DNA of 35,500 nt, taken from contig CANQDY010000001.1 in assembly GCA_947593895.1 (NCBI GenBank), forward strand, positions 1 through 35,500. The letters run 5' to 3'. Below the pieces are notes generated by a model that worked only from the letters and a program-made list of their open reading frames with translations, was not told the DNA's origin and did no database searches. The DNA is from an uncultured Bacilli bacterium (lineage in GTDB: Bacteria; Bacillota_I; Bacilli_A; RFN20; CAG-449). Positions 16,900 through 25,965 of this stretch are shown piece after piece. The position numbers and the translations under genes were made by a program. Position 1 is the stretch's first letter; the number at the start of each line of letters is the position of its first letter.

Positions 16900-17724
16900 C
16901 TACTTTTTAAAGTTATTAAAATAATTTTTTGTAAACTTTTTTATGTCTGAAATTTTTTTAAACTTTAAAGAAATTGTCTTTCGTCCAATATTAATTCTAA
17001 CATGATTTTCTTCTTCAAATTTTTCAACATCTTCAACAAAATGAGAATAATTTTTTTCTCGTTTTGCCATATTTTCAATATCATGAACCGACATGTTGTT
17101 ATCAACTATCTTTTTTGCATATATAATTTGTTTATCTTTTGGAAAGTTAACTAAAACTCGTGCTTGTCCATAGGATAGAAAATCTTTTTTTATCATTGCA
17201 ATTACATCATTAGATAAATTTTTTAATCTCATAATATTATTTACTTGAGAGATTGATATTTTACTAATCATTGCAATATCTTTTCTTGAAACATTATATT
17301 CTTCAGTTAAAATGGTAAATACATAAGTTTTATTTAAAATATTATCGTGACGTTTATGCGTAGCTCTTGAAAGAACTAAATAAATTAAAATATCATCGCT
17401 AATATCACGAATAACTGCCGGAATAGTTTTTAAATTTAATTTTTTTGCAATATAAAAACGTTTATAACCTGATACTACTTCATAATAGTCATTCTTTTTT
17501 CTAACTAAGACTGGGTTTAAAACTCCACTTTCACTAATCGATTCAGCAATTTCTTTTAAATTTTTATCCTGAAAAAATTGATTTCTTGAAATATCATTAT
17601 AACGAATTTTCTCAAGATCCAACTGAATACTAGTTTCACTCTGATAACTCTTCTCAATTGTATTAATTAAATCGGAGTTCTGATATTCTCTAATTAATGA
17701 AACTAAATTTCTAGGTTTACTCAT
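16900..17724 (-). CDS. parB: ParB/Spo0J-family chromosome partitioning protein with divergent CTP motifs
   Basis: A 274-residue DNA-binding protein of the ParB family. N-terminal ParB/Srx-like domain (about 35-130), helix-turn-helix (about 146-165, VSRKDIAMISKISISQVNNI), and a linker with a C-terminal dimerisation segment. It would load on parS sites and spread as a clamp. The usual CTP-binding boxes are eroded: GERRxRA is G-Y-K-R-F-Y-I-A (86-93), and ENxQR is A-T-H-K-R (121-125); only the final Arg of each remains. Its start overlaps the end of parA by 8 bases. Only one ParB-type gene is present, where Bacillus has noc and spo0J on either side of soj. No parS site was recognised in the window. 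Confidence 0.88.
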   Translation of the reverse strand: MSKPRNLVSLIREYQNSDLINTIEKSYQSETSIQLDLEKIRYNDISRNQFFQDKNLKEIAESISESGVLNPVLVRKKNDYYEVVSGYKRFYIAKKLNLKTIPAVIRDISDDILIYLVLSRATHKRHDNILNKTYVFTILTEEYNVSRKDIAMISKISISQVNNIMRLKNLSNDVIAMIKKDFLSYGQARVLVNFPKDKQIIYAKKIVDNNMSVHDIENMAKREKNYSHFVEDVEKFEEENHVRINIGRKTISLKFKKISDIKKFTKNYFNNFKK

Positions 17725-18478
17725 TATTTAAAATCTCCTTAGCAAGTGAAATATACGCTAAACTGCCTGTGGCCTTTGGTCGGAAGATATTGATTGGTTT
17801 TCCATAAAACGCTGCTTCAGCAAGAGATATATTTCTTGGAATCTGAGTAACAAATGTTTTTTCACGAAATAAACCACGAATCTCAGTAGTAACCTCAGTT
17901 GCAAGCTTAATTCTTGAATCATACATAGTCAACAAGAAACCTAATATTTCTAAGTCATGATTATACTCTTTTTGAATTTTAGAAATTGATGATAAAATTT
18001 GAGCAACTGCTTCCATTGCGTAATATTCACATTGAACTGGAATAATCACGCTATCTGCAGCGCATAAAGAATTTAAATTTAAAAGTCCAAGAGAAGGAGG
18101 ACAATCAATAATAATAAAATCATAGGACTTATTCAATTGATTTAATGCTTCCTTTAATAAGTTAAATGGTTTTTCAACATTATTAGTAACTGATTCAAGT
18201 GTTGCTAGTTTTAGATTACTTGGTAAAACATCAACACCTTTTATCTGAGTTCTTTTAATTATTTTATTTACATCCAAGTTTTGGGCTAAAACATCAAAAA
18301 TATTTTTTCTAATCGAAGTAGGATCAAGTCCCATTCCTCTTGAAGCGTTACCTTGAGGATCCATATCAACTAAAAGAACTGAATAATTCAATTTTGAAAA
18401 ACATCCAGATAAGGATATTGCAGTAGTAGTTTTACCTACTCCACCTTTTTGATTACTAATTGCAATAATTCTTCCCAT
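17717..18478 (-). CDS. parA: ParA/Soj chromosome partitioning ATPase
   Basis: A 253-residue Walker-type ATPase that works with ParB in origin segregation and, in Bacillus, in DnaA control. The deviant Walker A motif KGGVGKTT is at 11-18, with LLVDMDPQGN (switch I region) near 35-44 and FIIIDCPPSLG (Walker B) in the middle; it has the length of chromosomal Soj proteins. There is no N-terminal helix-turn-helix, so it is the chromosomal type. It begins 9 bases downstream of rsmG and overlaps parB. The rsmG-parA-parB order is the conserved origin-proximal arrangement in Firmicutes. Confidence 0.95.
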   Translation of the reverse strand: MGRIIAISNQKGGVGKTTTAISLSGCFSKLNYSVLLVDMDPQGNASRGMGLDPTSIRKNIFDVLAQNLDVNKIIKRTQIKGVDVLPSNLKLATLESVTNNVEKPFNLLKEALNQLNKSYDFIIIDCPPSLGLLNLNSLCAADSVIIPVQCEYYAMEAVAQILSSISKIQKEYNHDLEILGFLLTMYDSRIKLATEVTTEIRGLFREKTFVTQIPRNISLAEAAFYGKPINIFRPKATGSLAYISLAKEILNNE

Positions 18479-18486
18479 AACTACTC

Positions 18487-19191
18487 CTACAATGGTCTTT
18501 TTTTAATTTGGCCATAATTTCTTGGATATTTGGCCGAAGTCGTTTTTATTTTTTTAATAAATATATTTCCACGAACATCTTTTTCCGATGGTAAGTGATG
18601 TTCTTTTACTTTTTCTATTATAACATTTAATTCTTTAATTGCTTTACTACTTTCATCAATTTCATCCTGATAAATTTTTCCTTTCAAAGCAACAAATAAT
18701 CCATTCACTTTTAATAAAGGAACAATAATTTCCAGCAAAATATTTAATCGACTAACTGCTCGAGCAAAAGCAAAATCATATTCTTCGATATGTTTTTTAC
18801 AAAAATCCTCGCATCTTTGATTAACCACAATAACATTAGTTAAAGATAATTTATTAATTACCTCACTTAAAAAATTACATCTTTTGGTCAATGGTTCCAG
18901 TAGAGTCATCTGAATATTTGGATAGCAAATAGCAAGAACGAGGCCGGGAAATCCCGCACCGGTTCCAACATCGATACACTTCTTATTATTCAAATCTTCG
19001 CCAAATGAAAATAATAATGAATCAAGGAAATGCTTTTCAAAAACTTTTTCTTTTTCTGTTATTGAAGTTAAATTCATTACTTGATTTTTTTCTTTTAGTA
19101 AGAATTGATACATATTTAACATATCAAGTTGTCTGGTTGATAAATCCAATCCGTTATCTTTTAAATAATTTACAAATTCACTTTCTGTCAT
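18487..19191 (-). CDS. rsmG: 16S rRNA (guanine527-N7)-methyltransferase
   Basis: A 234-residue SAM-dependent methyltransferase (GidB) that modifies G527 of 16S rRNA; loss in other bacteria gives low-level streptomycin resistance. The SAM-binding motif DVGTGAGFPG is at about 75-84, followed by LLEPLTKR and the FARAVSRL motif, all typical. Length is normal. Its ATG starts one base after the TGA of mnmG, with an AAAGGGGAAA site in the end of mnmG, so translation is coupled. This TGA is good evidence for the standard genetic code. Confidence 0.96.
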   Translation of the reverse strand: MTESEFVNYLKDNGLDLSTRQLDMLNMYQFLLKEKNQVMNLTSITEKEKVFEKHFLDSLLFSFGEDLNNKKCIDVGTGAGFPGLVLAICYPNIQMTLLEPLTKRCNFLSEVINKLSLTNVIVVNQRCEDFCKKHIEEYDFAFARAVSRLNILLEIIVPLLKVNGLFVALKGKIYQDEIDESSKAIKELNVIIEKVKEHHLPSEKDVRGNIFIKKIKTTSAKYPRNYGQIKKRPL

Positions 19192-19192
19192 G

Positions 19193-21049
19193 TCATTTCC
19201 CCTTTCTAATGTGGAGCAATAACATTGAGATATCGCAAGGATTTACTCCTGAAATTCGGCTAGCTTGGCCAATTGTTCTTGGTTTTATAAGAGAAAACTT
19301 TTGTCTTGCTTCTAATCGTAATCCATCCATGTTGAGATAATCAAGGTTATCAGGAATTTTAACTTCTTCAAGTTTTACAAGACGAATTGCATCTTTTCTG
19401 GCTTTTTCAATATATCCCTCATATTTAATTAAAATTTCTAATTGCTCTTTTTCTTCTTCAGTTAATAATTCAATATCGACATATTTAATTAGCTCATTAA
19501 TTTTTACTTCTGGTCTTTTTAAAATTTCACTTGCTGTAGGACCACCTTTATAATCAGAGTAACCAATCTCATGCATGTAATTTACAAAATCCGGAGTTTC
19601 TCCCATATGAGTATGGTCAAATTGATTTTTTACTCGATTTAAACGTTCAACTTTATCTTTAAACTTCTGATATCTTTCTTCGCTTATAAGACCAATTTGA
19701 TATCCAATTGGAGTTAATCTTAAATCAGCATTATCGCTTCTAAGTAATAATCGATATTCAGCCCGAGAAGAAAGTAAACGATAGGGCTCTTTGGTTCCCT
19801 TACTTACTAAATCATCAATCATTACCCCAATATAAGATTGATCACGACGAAGAATCAACGGTTCTCGATTTAAAATTTTTAATGATGCATTAATTCCAGC
19901 CATTAATCCGAGTCCTGCTGCTTCCTCATAACCAGATGTTCCGCAAATTTGTCCAGCAACATATAAACCAGGCCAATTTCTAATTTGAAGAGTGTAATCA
20001 TATTCACTTGCATCAATTGCATCATATTCAATAGCATAAGCATATTTTATAATTTTCGCATGTTCCAAGCCCTTTATTGAATGAACCATCTGTTCTTGAA
20101 CATACTCGGGCATTGATGTAGAAAAACCTTGTAAATAAAATGAATCAGTATGGATAGATTCCGGTTCTAAAAAAAGTTGATGACGCGGTTTATCGCTAAA
20201 TCTAACTACTTTATCTTCAATCGAAGGACAATATCTAGGTCCAACGCCGGTAATAACACCACCATACATTGCAGATTCATTTAAATGTTCTTTAATAATT
20301 TCGTGAGTCTTACTATTTGTATAAGTCAAATAGCAAAGAACTTGCTTTTCAAATGGAACAATATTAGTATCAGTAAATGAAAATTTTAATGGTTCTTTAC
20401 TACCATATTGAGGTTCTAAAATATCAAAATCTATACTATCTTTTTTTATTCTCTGTGGAGTTCCGGTCTTTAAGCGAATAATTTTTATTCCCATCTTTTT
20501 TAAGTTAGGTGATAAACCAACAGATGGTTTTTCACCATCAGGTCCTTCACTTTTAACATTATGACCTCGTAAGATAACACTTTCCATATAGGTTCCGGTT
20601 GTTAAAATTACCGCTTTAGAATAGATTTCTTGTTCTTGAATTTTAACTCCGACAACTTGATGATCTTGACATATTAAATCATCAACCATTCCTTCAAGAA
20701 TAGTTAAATTTGAACAATTATCTGCATAATTTTGCATAATTTTAGGATAATCAAGTTTATCTTCTTGGGCTCTTAAACATTGAACACCTGGACCTTTTCC
20801 GGTATTTAGCATTTTCATTTGTAGGCAACCAAAATCCGCACTAATACCCATCATACCACCAAGGGCATCAATTTCTCTAACCACAATTCCTTTTGCACTG
20901 CCACCAATTGAAGGATTACACGGCATGTTTGAAATCATCTTTTTATTAAGAGTAACAAGAAGAGTTTTTAATCCCATATGTGCAGAAGCAAAACATGCTT
21001 CCATTCCCGCATGTCCTCCTCCAACAACAATTACATCATAAGTATTCAT
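19193..21049 (-). CDS. mnmG: tRNA uridine-34 5-carboxymethylaminomethyl modification enzyme MnmG
   Basis: A 618-residue FAD-dependent protein (GidA) which, with MnmE, installs the cmnm5 group on U34 of tRNAs reading NNA/NNG codons. N-terminal FAD-binding motif VVGGGHAGMEA (about 9-19), the CNPSIGG cysteine block (about 45-51), the second cysteine motif CPSIEDK, the GTSGYEEAAGLGLMAG block and the C-terminal helical tRNA-binding region with QASRISGV are present. Full length. It begins 3 bases after the sufB stop. The usual neighbour mnmE is not in this window; instead the SUF operon is directly upstream. Confidence 0.97.
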   Translation of the reverse strand: MNTYDVIVVGGGHAGMEACFASAHMGLKTLLVTLNKKMISNMPCNPSIGGSAKGIVVREIDALGGMMGISADFGCLQMKMLNTGKGPGVQCLRAQEDKLDYPKIMQNYADNCSNLTILEGMVDDLICQDHQVVGVKIQEQEIYSKAVILTTGTYMESVILRGHNVKSEGPDGEKPSVGLSPNLKKMGIKIIRLKTGTPQRIKKDSIDFDILEPQYGSKEPLKFSFTDTNIVPFEKQVLCYLTYTNSKTHEIIKEHLNESAMYGGVITGVGPRYCPSIEDKVVRFSDKPRHQLFLEPESIHTDSFYLQGFSTSMPEYVQEQMVHSIKGLEHAKIIKYAYAIEYDAIDASEYDYTLQIRNWPGLYVAGQICGTSGYEEAAGLGLMAGINASLKILNREPLILRRDQSYIGVMIDDLVSKGTKEPYRLLSSRAEYRLLLRSDNADLRLTPIGYQIGLISEERYQKFKDKVERLNRVKNQFDHTHMGETPDFVNYMHEIGYSDYKGGPTASEILKRPEVKINELIKYVDIELLTEEEKEQLEILIKYEGYIEKARKDAIRLVKLEEVKIPDNLDYLNMDGLRLEARQKFSLIKPRTIGQASRISGVNPCDISMLLLHIRKGK

Positions 21050-21052
21050 TTA

Positions 21053-22441
21053 CTAACCAATACTCCCATCCATATCCATCTTAATCAATTGATTTAATTC
21101 TACTGCATATTCCATTGGAAGTTCCTTAGAGAATGGTTCAATAAAACCCATAATAATCATTTGAGTGGCTTCTTTTTTTGACAACCCTCTGGACATTAAA
21201 TAAAATAATTGCTCTTCATTAATCTTACTAACCGTTGCTTCATGTTCCAAGAATGAAGAATTATTATTACAAATATTAGTTGGGATTGTATCCGAAGCCG
21301 ATTTATCATCAAGAATTAATGTATCACACTCAACATGAGCTTTACTATTTGTTGCCTTTGATCCCATAAAAACTTTTCCACGATAATTAGCGACACCACC
21401 ATTTTTGACAATCGACTTAGAGATGATTGTCGAAGTAGTATCTTCTCCAATATGAATCATCTTTGCACCAGCATCCTGATATTGACCGTGATCCGCTACA
21501 GCAATAGATATACAATTTCCCTTTGCTTTTTTACCATTTAAAACACAACAAGGATATTTCATATTTAATTGACTACCAATATTTCCATCAATCCATTCCA
21601 TTAAACCATCTTCTTCGACTAAGGCTCTTTTAGTAACTAGATTAACAATATTATTTGACCAGTTTTGAATCGTTGAATAACGGCATTTACCACCCTTTTC
21701 AACATAAATTTCAACGACTGCCGCATGCAAAGATTCTTTTGAATAAATTGGTGCAGTACATCCTTCAACATAATGAACATCCGCTCCCTCATCAACAATA
21801 ATCAATGTTCTTTCAAATTGACCTGATTTTTCATTATTAATTCTGAAGTAAGATTGCAAAGGTTTTTCAAGTTTTACTCCTTTAGGAACATAAATAAATG
21901 ATCCTCCAGACCATACTGCACCATTTAAAGCGGCAAACTTATTATCTTTATAAGGAACTACCTTATTAAAATATTTTTTGAATAGATCCGGACATGTTTG
22001 TAGAGCCATATCAGTTGATAAAAATATAACACCTTTATCCTCAACCTCTTTAAGCATGTTATGATAAACAACTTCACTCTCGTACTGAGTCGAAACACCA
22101 GATAAAAATTTTTGTTCCGCTTCAGGAATACCTAATTTTTGAAAGGTTTCTTTAATTATTTGAGGAACTTTATCCCACGAATTTTCCTCTTTTTCTGATG
22201 GCTTTGTAAAATAAGTATATGAATCAAAATCAAGGTCAGAAAGATCTGGTCCATATTTTGGCATAGGTAATTCTTTAAATGCTTGATAAGATTTTAAGCG
22301 AAATTCCAGCATCCATTCTGGCTCATGCTTCGTTTTTGAAATCTCTCTAATAATATCTTCATTTAATCCTTTTTTTGTTTTAAAAGTTGAAACATCTTCA
22401 TTTTTAAAACCATACTTATATTCTTCTTGTTTATTCATCAT
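21053..22441 (-). CDS. sufB: Fe-S cluster assembly scaffold SufB
   Basis: A 462-residue component of the SufBC2D complex on which Fe-S clusters are built. Full-length SufB features include QYESEVVYHN, YVPKGVKLEKPLQ, the beta-helix core with EGCTAPIY, and the C-terminal block with CNNNSSFLEHEA, containing conserved Cys and His used in cluster assembly. The start is taken as the first of two ATG codons (22441, 22438), eight bases after GGGAGG; it overlaps the end of sufU by 11 bases. A longer frame to 22492 is antisupported by that ribosome binding site. It is the last suf gene of the unit and leads into mnmG. Confidence 0.95.
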   Translation of the reverse strand: MMNKQEEYKYGFKNEDVSTFKTKKGLNEDIIREISKTKHEPEWMLEFRLKSYQAFKELPMPKYGPDLSDLDFDSYTYFTKPSEKEENSWDKVPQIIKETFQKLGIPEAEQKFLSGVSTQYESEVVYHNMLKEVEDKGVIFLSTDMALQTCPDLFKKYFNKVVPYKDNKFAALNGAVWSGGSFIYVPKGVKLEKPLQSYFRINNEKSGQFERTLIIVDEGADVHYVEGCTAPIYSKESLHAAVVEIYVEKGGKCRYSTIQNWSNNIVNLVTKRALVEEDGLMEWIDGNIGSQLNMKYPCCVLNGKKAKGNCISIAVADHGQYQDAGAKMIHIGEDTTSTIISKSIVKNGGVANYRGKVFMGSKATNSKAHVECDTLILDDKSASDTIPTNICNNNSSFLEHEATVSKINEEQLFYLMSRGLSKKEATQMIIMGFIEPFSKELPMEYAVELNQLIKMDMDGSIG

Positions 22442-22874
22442 CTTCACTACCTCCCAGAATTCTTCTAACTCCTCTGAATGAGATAGTTGCACATTTTATA
22501 CGCGATGGTTGACGATTGGTATTCATAAAAACAACTGCTTCTTCAAGCAAATCTGGATCGTAAGGTTTTTCATGAATCATCGCATAATAATTATCAATAA
22601 TCTTATTCCCCTCATCAACTGTTTTACCTTTTAATAATTCAGTCATAATTGAAGTAGATGCCGTTGAAATTGCACATCCATTTCCATGCCAACATACATC
22701 AGAGAAAACATTATTTTCAATTTTAACTTGAATATAAATTTTATCAATGCAAGAGGTTGAATCCATATAAACAGTTTGATATGATGAGTCGCTTTCTTCT
22801 CTTTTATTTCTAGGATTTTGATAATGATCCATAATAACTTCTCTCATCATTTCATTACTAAGCGAAAAATGCAT
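22431..22874 (-). CDS. sufU: Zinc-dependent sulfurtransferase SufU
   Basis: A 147-residue IscU-fold protein that takes sulfur from SufS in Gram-positive SUF systems. The three conserved cysteines are present: Cys42 (SCID, with Asp44), Cys67 (GNGCAIS) and Cys128 (RIKCATIS); the VIMDHYQNPRNK block near the N-terminus is typical. The GEG/GDR-type insertion that marks SufU over IscU is consistent with its placement between sufS and sufB. The start at 22874 overlaps the end of sufS by 17 bases; a GGTGG lies upstream at a longish spacing. An alternative ATG at 22850 would shorten the conserved N-terminus. Confidence 0.94.
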   Translation of the reverse strand: MHFSLSNEMMREVIMDHYQNPRNKREESDSSYQTVYMDSTSCIDKIYIQVKIENNVFSDVCWHGNGCAISTASTSIMTELLKGKTVDEGNKIIDNYYAMIHEKPYDPDLLEEAVVFMNTNRQPSRIKCATISFRGVRRILGGSEDDE

Positions 22875-24069
22875 CTAAAAAGTCGCCACCTTTCTTACAA
22901 ACATCAATAAAATAATCAATTTCTTTTTTTGTATTGTAAAAACATACACTAACTCTAACCGTTGCGTCCACATTCAGCAAATTATGAATTAATTTAGCAC
23001 AATGCTCACCACTTCTGACACATATATGATAGTGATTAAAAAGTGTAGCGGCATCTTGAGCAAAAACATCATTGATATTAAAAGCAACAATTCCTGTTTT
23101 ATTGTCTGGATTATAAATTTTTATATTATTTAGAACGCTGATTTTTTCAATCAAATATCGTTTTAACTCTTTTTCATATTCAAAAATATTATTCATTCCA
23201 ATATTATTTAAATATTCAATTGCTTTAGCAAGTCCGACAACACCAGCAATATTTTGAGTTCCCGATTCAAATTTTTCTGGTGAATCTAAATATTTCACAT
23301 TGCATGCTACATCAAATGTTGCATTCATTCCCCCACCTAAACAAAGTGGTTCCATATCTTTTAATAGATGGTATTTACCATATAAAACTCCAATACCTGT
23401 TGGTCCATAACATTTATGTCCTGAAAAAGTTAAAAAGTCGACATCTAAATCCTTAACATCAATTTTCATATGAGGAACACTTTGAGCTCCATCACAGACA
23501 AAAATTGCCTTATAATCATGAGCAATCTTAACTAATGATTTGATATCATTAATTGCACCTAATACATTTGATATATGAGCGATTGATACAATTTTTGTTT
23601 TGTTGGAAATTACCTTTAATAAATTATCAACAGTAATTTCACCCTGAGCGTTAACTGGAATAAATTTAATTTTACACCCTTTGATTTCACAAACTCGATA
23701 CCAAGGAAGTAAACATGAAGCATGCTCTACAAGACTTACAAGAATTTCATCATCTTTTTCTAAGCGATTCATCAAACCATAAGCAACCTGATTTAAACTC
23801 ATTGAATCACCAGACGTAAAAACAATCTCTTTTTTTTCTGCATTAATAAAATTAGCAATTATTTTTCTTGATTCATCAAATTTAACATCAGCTTGATAAG
23901 CGATATCATAATCACCACGATGTGTATTGGCACAATAATTATTATAATATTCCATTTCGGCATCAATAACACATTTAGGTTTGAAAGTTGTCGCAGCATT
24001 ATCAAAATAAACTAACTCTGGATGATTAGTAATCATTGGAAAATCATTTCTTAATTTTTCAAAATCCAT
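22858..24069 (-). CDS. sufS: Cysteine desulfurase SufS
   Basis: A 403-residue PLP enzyme that removes sulfur from cysteine for Fe-S assembly. The PLP lysine is Lys219 in TFSGHKCYGPTG and the persulfide cysteine is Cys357 in VRSGEHCAK, the short active-site loop of group II desulfurases (SufS/CsdA). The N-terminal YFDNAATT motif is present (about 21-28). Full length. It lies three bases after sufD and overlaps sufU, so it is expressed as part of the suf unit. Confidence 0.96.
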   Translation of the reverse strand: MDFEKLRNDFPMITNHPELVYFDNAATTFKPKCVIDAEMEYYNNYCANTHRGDYDIAYQADVKFDESRKIIANFINAEKKEIVFTSGDSMSLNQVAYGLMNRLEKDDEILVSLVEHASCLLPWYRVCEIKGCKIKFIPVNAQGEITVDNLLKVISNKTKIVSIAHISNVLGAINDIKSLVKIAHDYKAIFVCDGAQSVPHMKIDVKDLDVDFLTFSGHKCYGPTGIGVLYGKYHLLKDMEPLCLGGGMNATFDVACNVKYLDSPEKFESGTQNIAGVVGLAKAIEYLNNIGMNNIFEYEKELKRYLIEKISVLNNIKIYNPDNKTGIVAFNINDVFAQDAATLFNHYHICVRSGEHCAKLIHNLLNVDATVRVSVCFYNTKKEIDYFIDVCKKGGDFLDAFFA

Positions 24070-24072
24070 ACT

Positions 24073-24903
24073 TTACACTCTTCTTTCAATATTTTTCTTA
24101 ATGTCATCAATAGTTTTTTGATTGTTAAAATGAGAAAGTATTGGCATTAAATAACCCAATGTGATTAATTTTTTTGCCTCTTTTTCTTCAATTCCTCGGC
24201 TTGTTAAATAAAAGATGTGGTCTTCATTTATTCTGCCAACAACAGCTGCGTGAGATGCTTGAACATCATTTTCATCAATGCATAGTGTTGGGCTGGCTTT
24301 AGCAACGCAATTTTTATCAAAAACCATAATTTTTGCACTTTGATGAGTCGCACTATTATGAGCTCCCTTAATAATTTTACTGGACCCTAAAAAACTTAAA
24401 TTTGAACTATCCTCACAGACTCCATAATTTTCCATCTTCGCATAAGTTTCTTTATTTTTATGATAAAAACTAATTTCAAATGATTTTTTATCATCATTTT
24501 TTAAAAGTGTAGCTAAATGCCAAGTAGCCCTGGCCCCTTTCCCATTTAAATAGCAATCAAACTTAAACTCATTATAGCCATTTGAAAAATCTGCATATGC
24601 TCCATTAAATTCACTATCATCATCCATATTGACAACAACATGATTTTGGCATTCTTTTTCAAAAGAAGCAATATTAAAAGTAAGGTGAGAATTATCTCTT
24701 AAATTAAATGTGATGTTTTTACAACTATGGTGAACAATATTTAAAATAGTAACACTGGAATTATTAAGCAAATTGACAATTAAATTATTGCAAGGAATAG
24801 ATTTAAAATCCAAACTATAGTTTTTATTATCTTGCGAATCCAAACTTATTTCTAGGGTATTATTTTTAATTTGCTCTTCTTTATTAGAAAGTAAATTAAT
24901 CAT
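24073..24903 (-). CDS. sufD: Fe-S cluster assembly protein SufD (short form)
   Basis: A 276-residue SufB/SufD-family protein. The conserved C-terminal half is clear: KIIKGAHNSATHQSAK, the DENDVQASHAA segment, and the INEDHIFYLTSRGIEEKEAK block shared with SufB. It is much shorter than the usual SufD (about 400-430 residues): the N-terminal part is reduced and poorly conserved. Its role is to pair with SufB and SufC in the assembly complex. The start is the ATG at 24903, six bases after AGGTG which overlaps the sufC stop; an in-frame GTG at 24912 is rejected. Confidence 0.88.
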   Translation of the reverse strand: MINLLSNKEEQIKNNTLEISLDSQDNKNYSLDFKSIPCNNLIVNLLNNSSVTILNIVHHSCKNITFNLRDNSHLTFNIASFEKECQNHVVVNMDDDSEFNGAYADFSNGYNEFKFDCYLNGKGARATWHLATLLKNDDKKSFEISFYHKNKETYAKMENYGVCEDSSNLSFLGSSKIIKGAHNSATHQSAKIMVFDKNCVAKASPTLCIDENDVQASHAAVVGRINEDHIFYLTSRGIEEKEAKKLITLGYLMPILSHFNNQKTIDDIKKNIERRV

Positions 24904-24912
24904 ATTTATCAC

Positions 24913-25737
24913 CTATTTCTTCAATACTTCTTTTGTTGCACAAGCTCCAATAGAAACTTGATTCATTGTTTTATCTTCTTTTGAAATTTCAATTCCGAGT
25001 TCGTATTTTATCCATTCATAACCCTGCCTATCAATTTTATCAATGATCTCAAATCCACCTTCTAAAGCAATCTTCCCATTAATCATAACCGCAACATGAG
25101 TTGGCTTAATCAAATGGTACAATCTTGCATAGTGAGATATTACAATAAATGACATTTGTGTCGTTTCTTGCATTTCCTTAATTGCATCACTGACAGAAAC
25201 AAGTGCATCAACATCAAGTCCAGAATCGATCTCATCTAGCATTGCCAAATCAGGTTTTAATAATAGCATTTGTAAAATTTCATTACGTTTTTTCTCTCCA
25301 CCAGAAAAACCCTCATTTAAAAATCTTTGCGACATATCCATAGAAATATTCATCTTTTTCGATGCACTCTCTAAACTACGATAAAACTCAAATAACTTTA
25401 TTGGAGTGTCTCTTCTAGCATTTATTGCCGCTTTTAAAAAGTCAGCATTAACAACTCCAGGAACCTCACTTGGATATTGCATACCTAAAAAAATTCCTTT
25501 TTTTGATCTTTCATCAACAGTCATTTTTAAAACATCTTCACCATCTAATGTAATAGATCCTTCTGTAATTTTATACTTTGGATTACCCATTATTGCTGCA
25601 AGAAGAGTTGATTTACCATGACCATTTTGACCAACTAAAGCCAATGTTTCATGTGGCTTAATTGTTAAGTTAACACCTTTTAAAATTTCTTTATCTTCAA
25701 CACTTACATGTAAATTTTTAATAATTAATTCTTTCAT
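24913..25737 (-). CDS. sufC: Fe-S cluster assembly ATPase SufC
   Basis: A 274-residue ABC-type ATPase of the SufBCD complex. Walker A GQNGHGKST at 36-44, the SufC-typical GMQYPSEVPGV (Q-loop region, about 88-98), signature FSGGEKKR (about 149-156), Walker B LAMLDEIDSGLD and H-loop VISHYARL are present. It has a C-terminal tail of a dozen or so residues beyond usual SufC, containing a Cys (IGACATKE). It is the first gene of the long minus-strand block. The leader shows AGCGTT..., a GGGG near the ATG, but no convincing promoter could be fixed. Confidence 0.96.
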   Translation of the reverse strand: MKELIIKNLHVSVEDKEILKGVNLTIKPHETLALVGQNGHGKSTLLAAIMGNPKYKITEGSITLDGEDVLKMTVDERSKKGIFLGMQYPSEVPGVVNADFLKAAINARRDTPIKLFEFYRSLESASKKMNISMDMSQRFLNEGFSGGEKKRNEILQMLLLKPDLAMLDEIDSGLDVDALVSVSDAIKEMQETTQMSFIVISHYARLYHLIKPTHVAVMINGKIALEGGFEIIDKIDRQGYEWIKYELGIEISKEDKTMNQVSIGACATKEVLKK

Positions 25738-25919
25738 CTTTTTTTCCCCAAGCGTTATTATTCTACACCATTATTGTAAGTAAAAAAAGACAAACAATTA
25801 TTTTTATAAAAAATAAATTAATTTTTTTGTGAAACATTTTTTACAATTTTTTCTCTTTCAAAAAATTTATAATTTCTATTTTAAATAATTAAATTTGAAT
25901 TTAAAAATTGCTAAAAAAA

Positions 25920-25958
25920 CCAAAAAAAATAATAAAAAGGTAAAGTTTTCACTTTACC
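25920..25958 (-). terminator. Intrinsic terminator of the microprotein pair
   Basis: A perfect 8-bp stem GGTAAAGT / ACTTTACC with a 4-base loop (25939-25958), followed on the minus strand by a T-rich tract. It lies 7 bases after the stop of the second microprotein gene. Confidence 0.85.
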
Positions 25959-25965
25959 CCTAGGA

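Noticed and set aside
19189..19195. Possible reassignment of TGA to Trp (Mollicutes code)
   Set aside because: mnmG ends in TGA exactly where expected, next to the rsmG ATG, and Trp codons seen in the proteins are TGG. Standard code fits.
25828..25836. TGTGAAACA, similar to half of a parS site
   Set aside because: Only one half is present and the other side is not complementary; no full TGTTTCACGTGAAACA-like palindrome was found in the window.
25738..25900. Promoter for sufC
   Set aside because: Several TACAAT/TAGAAT-like strings exist but none has a fitting -35 at 16-18 bases, so none is reported.
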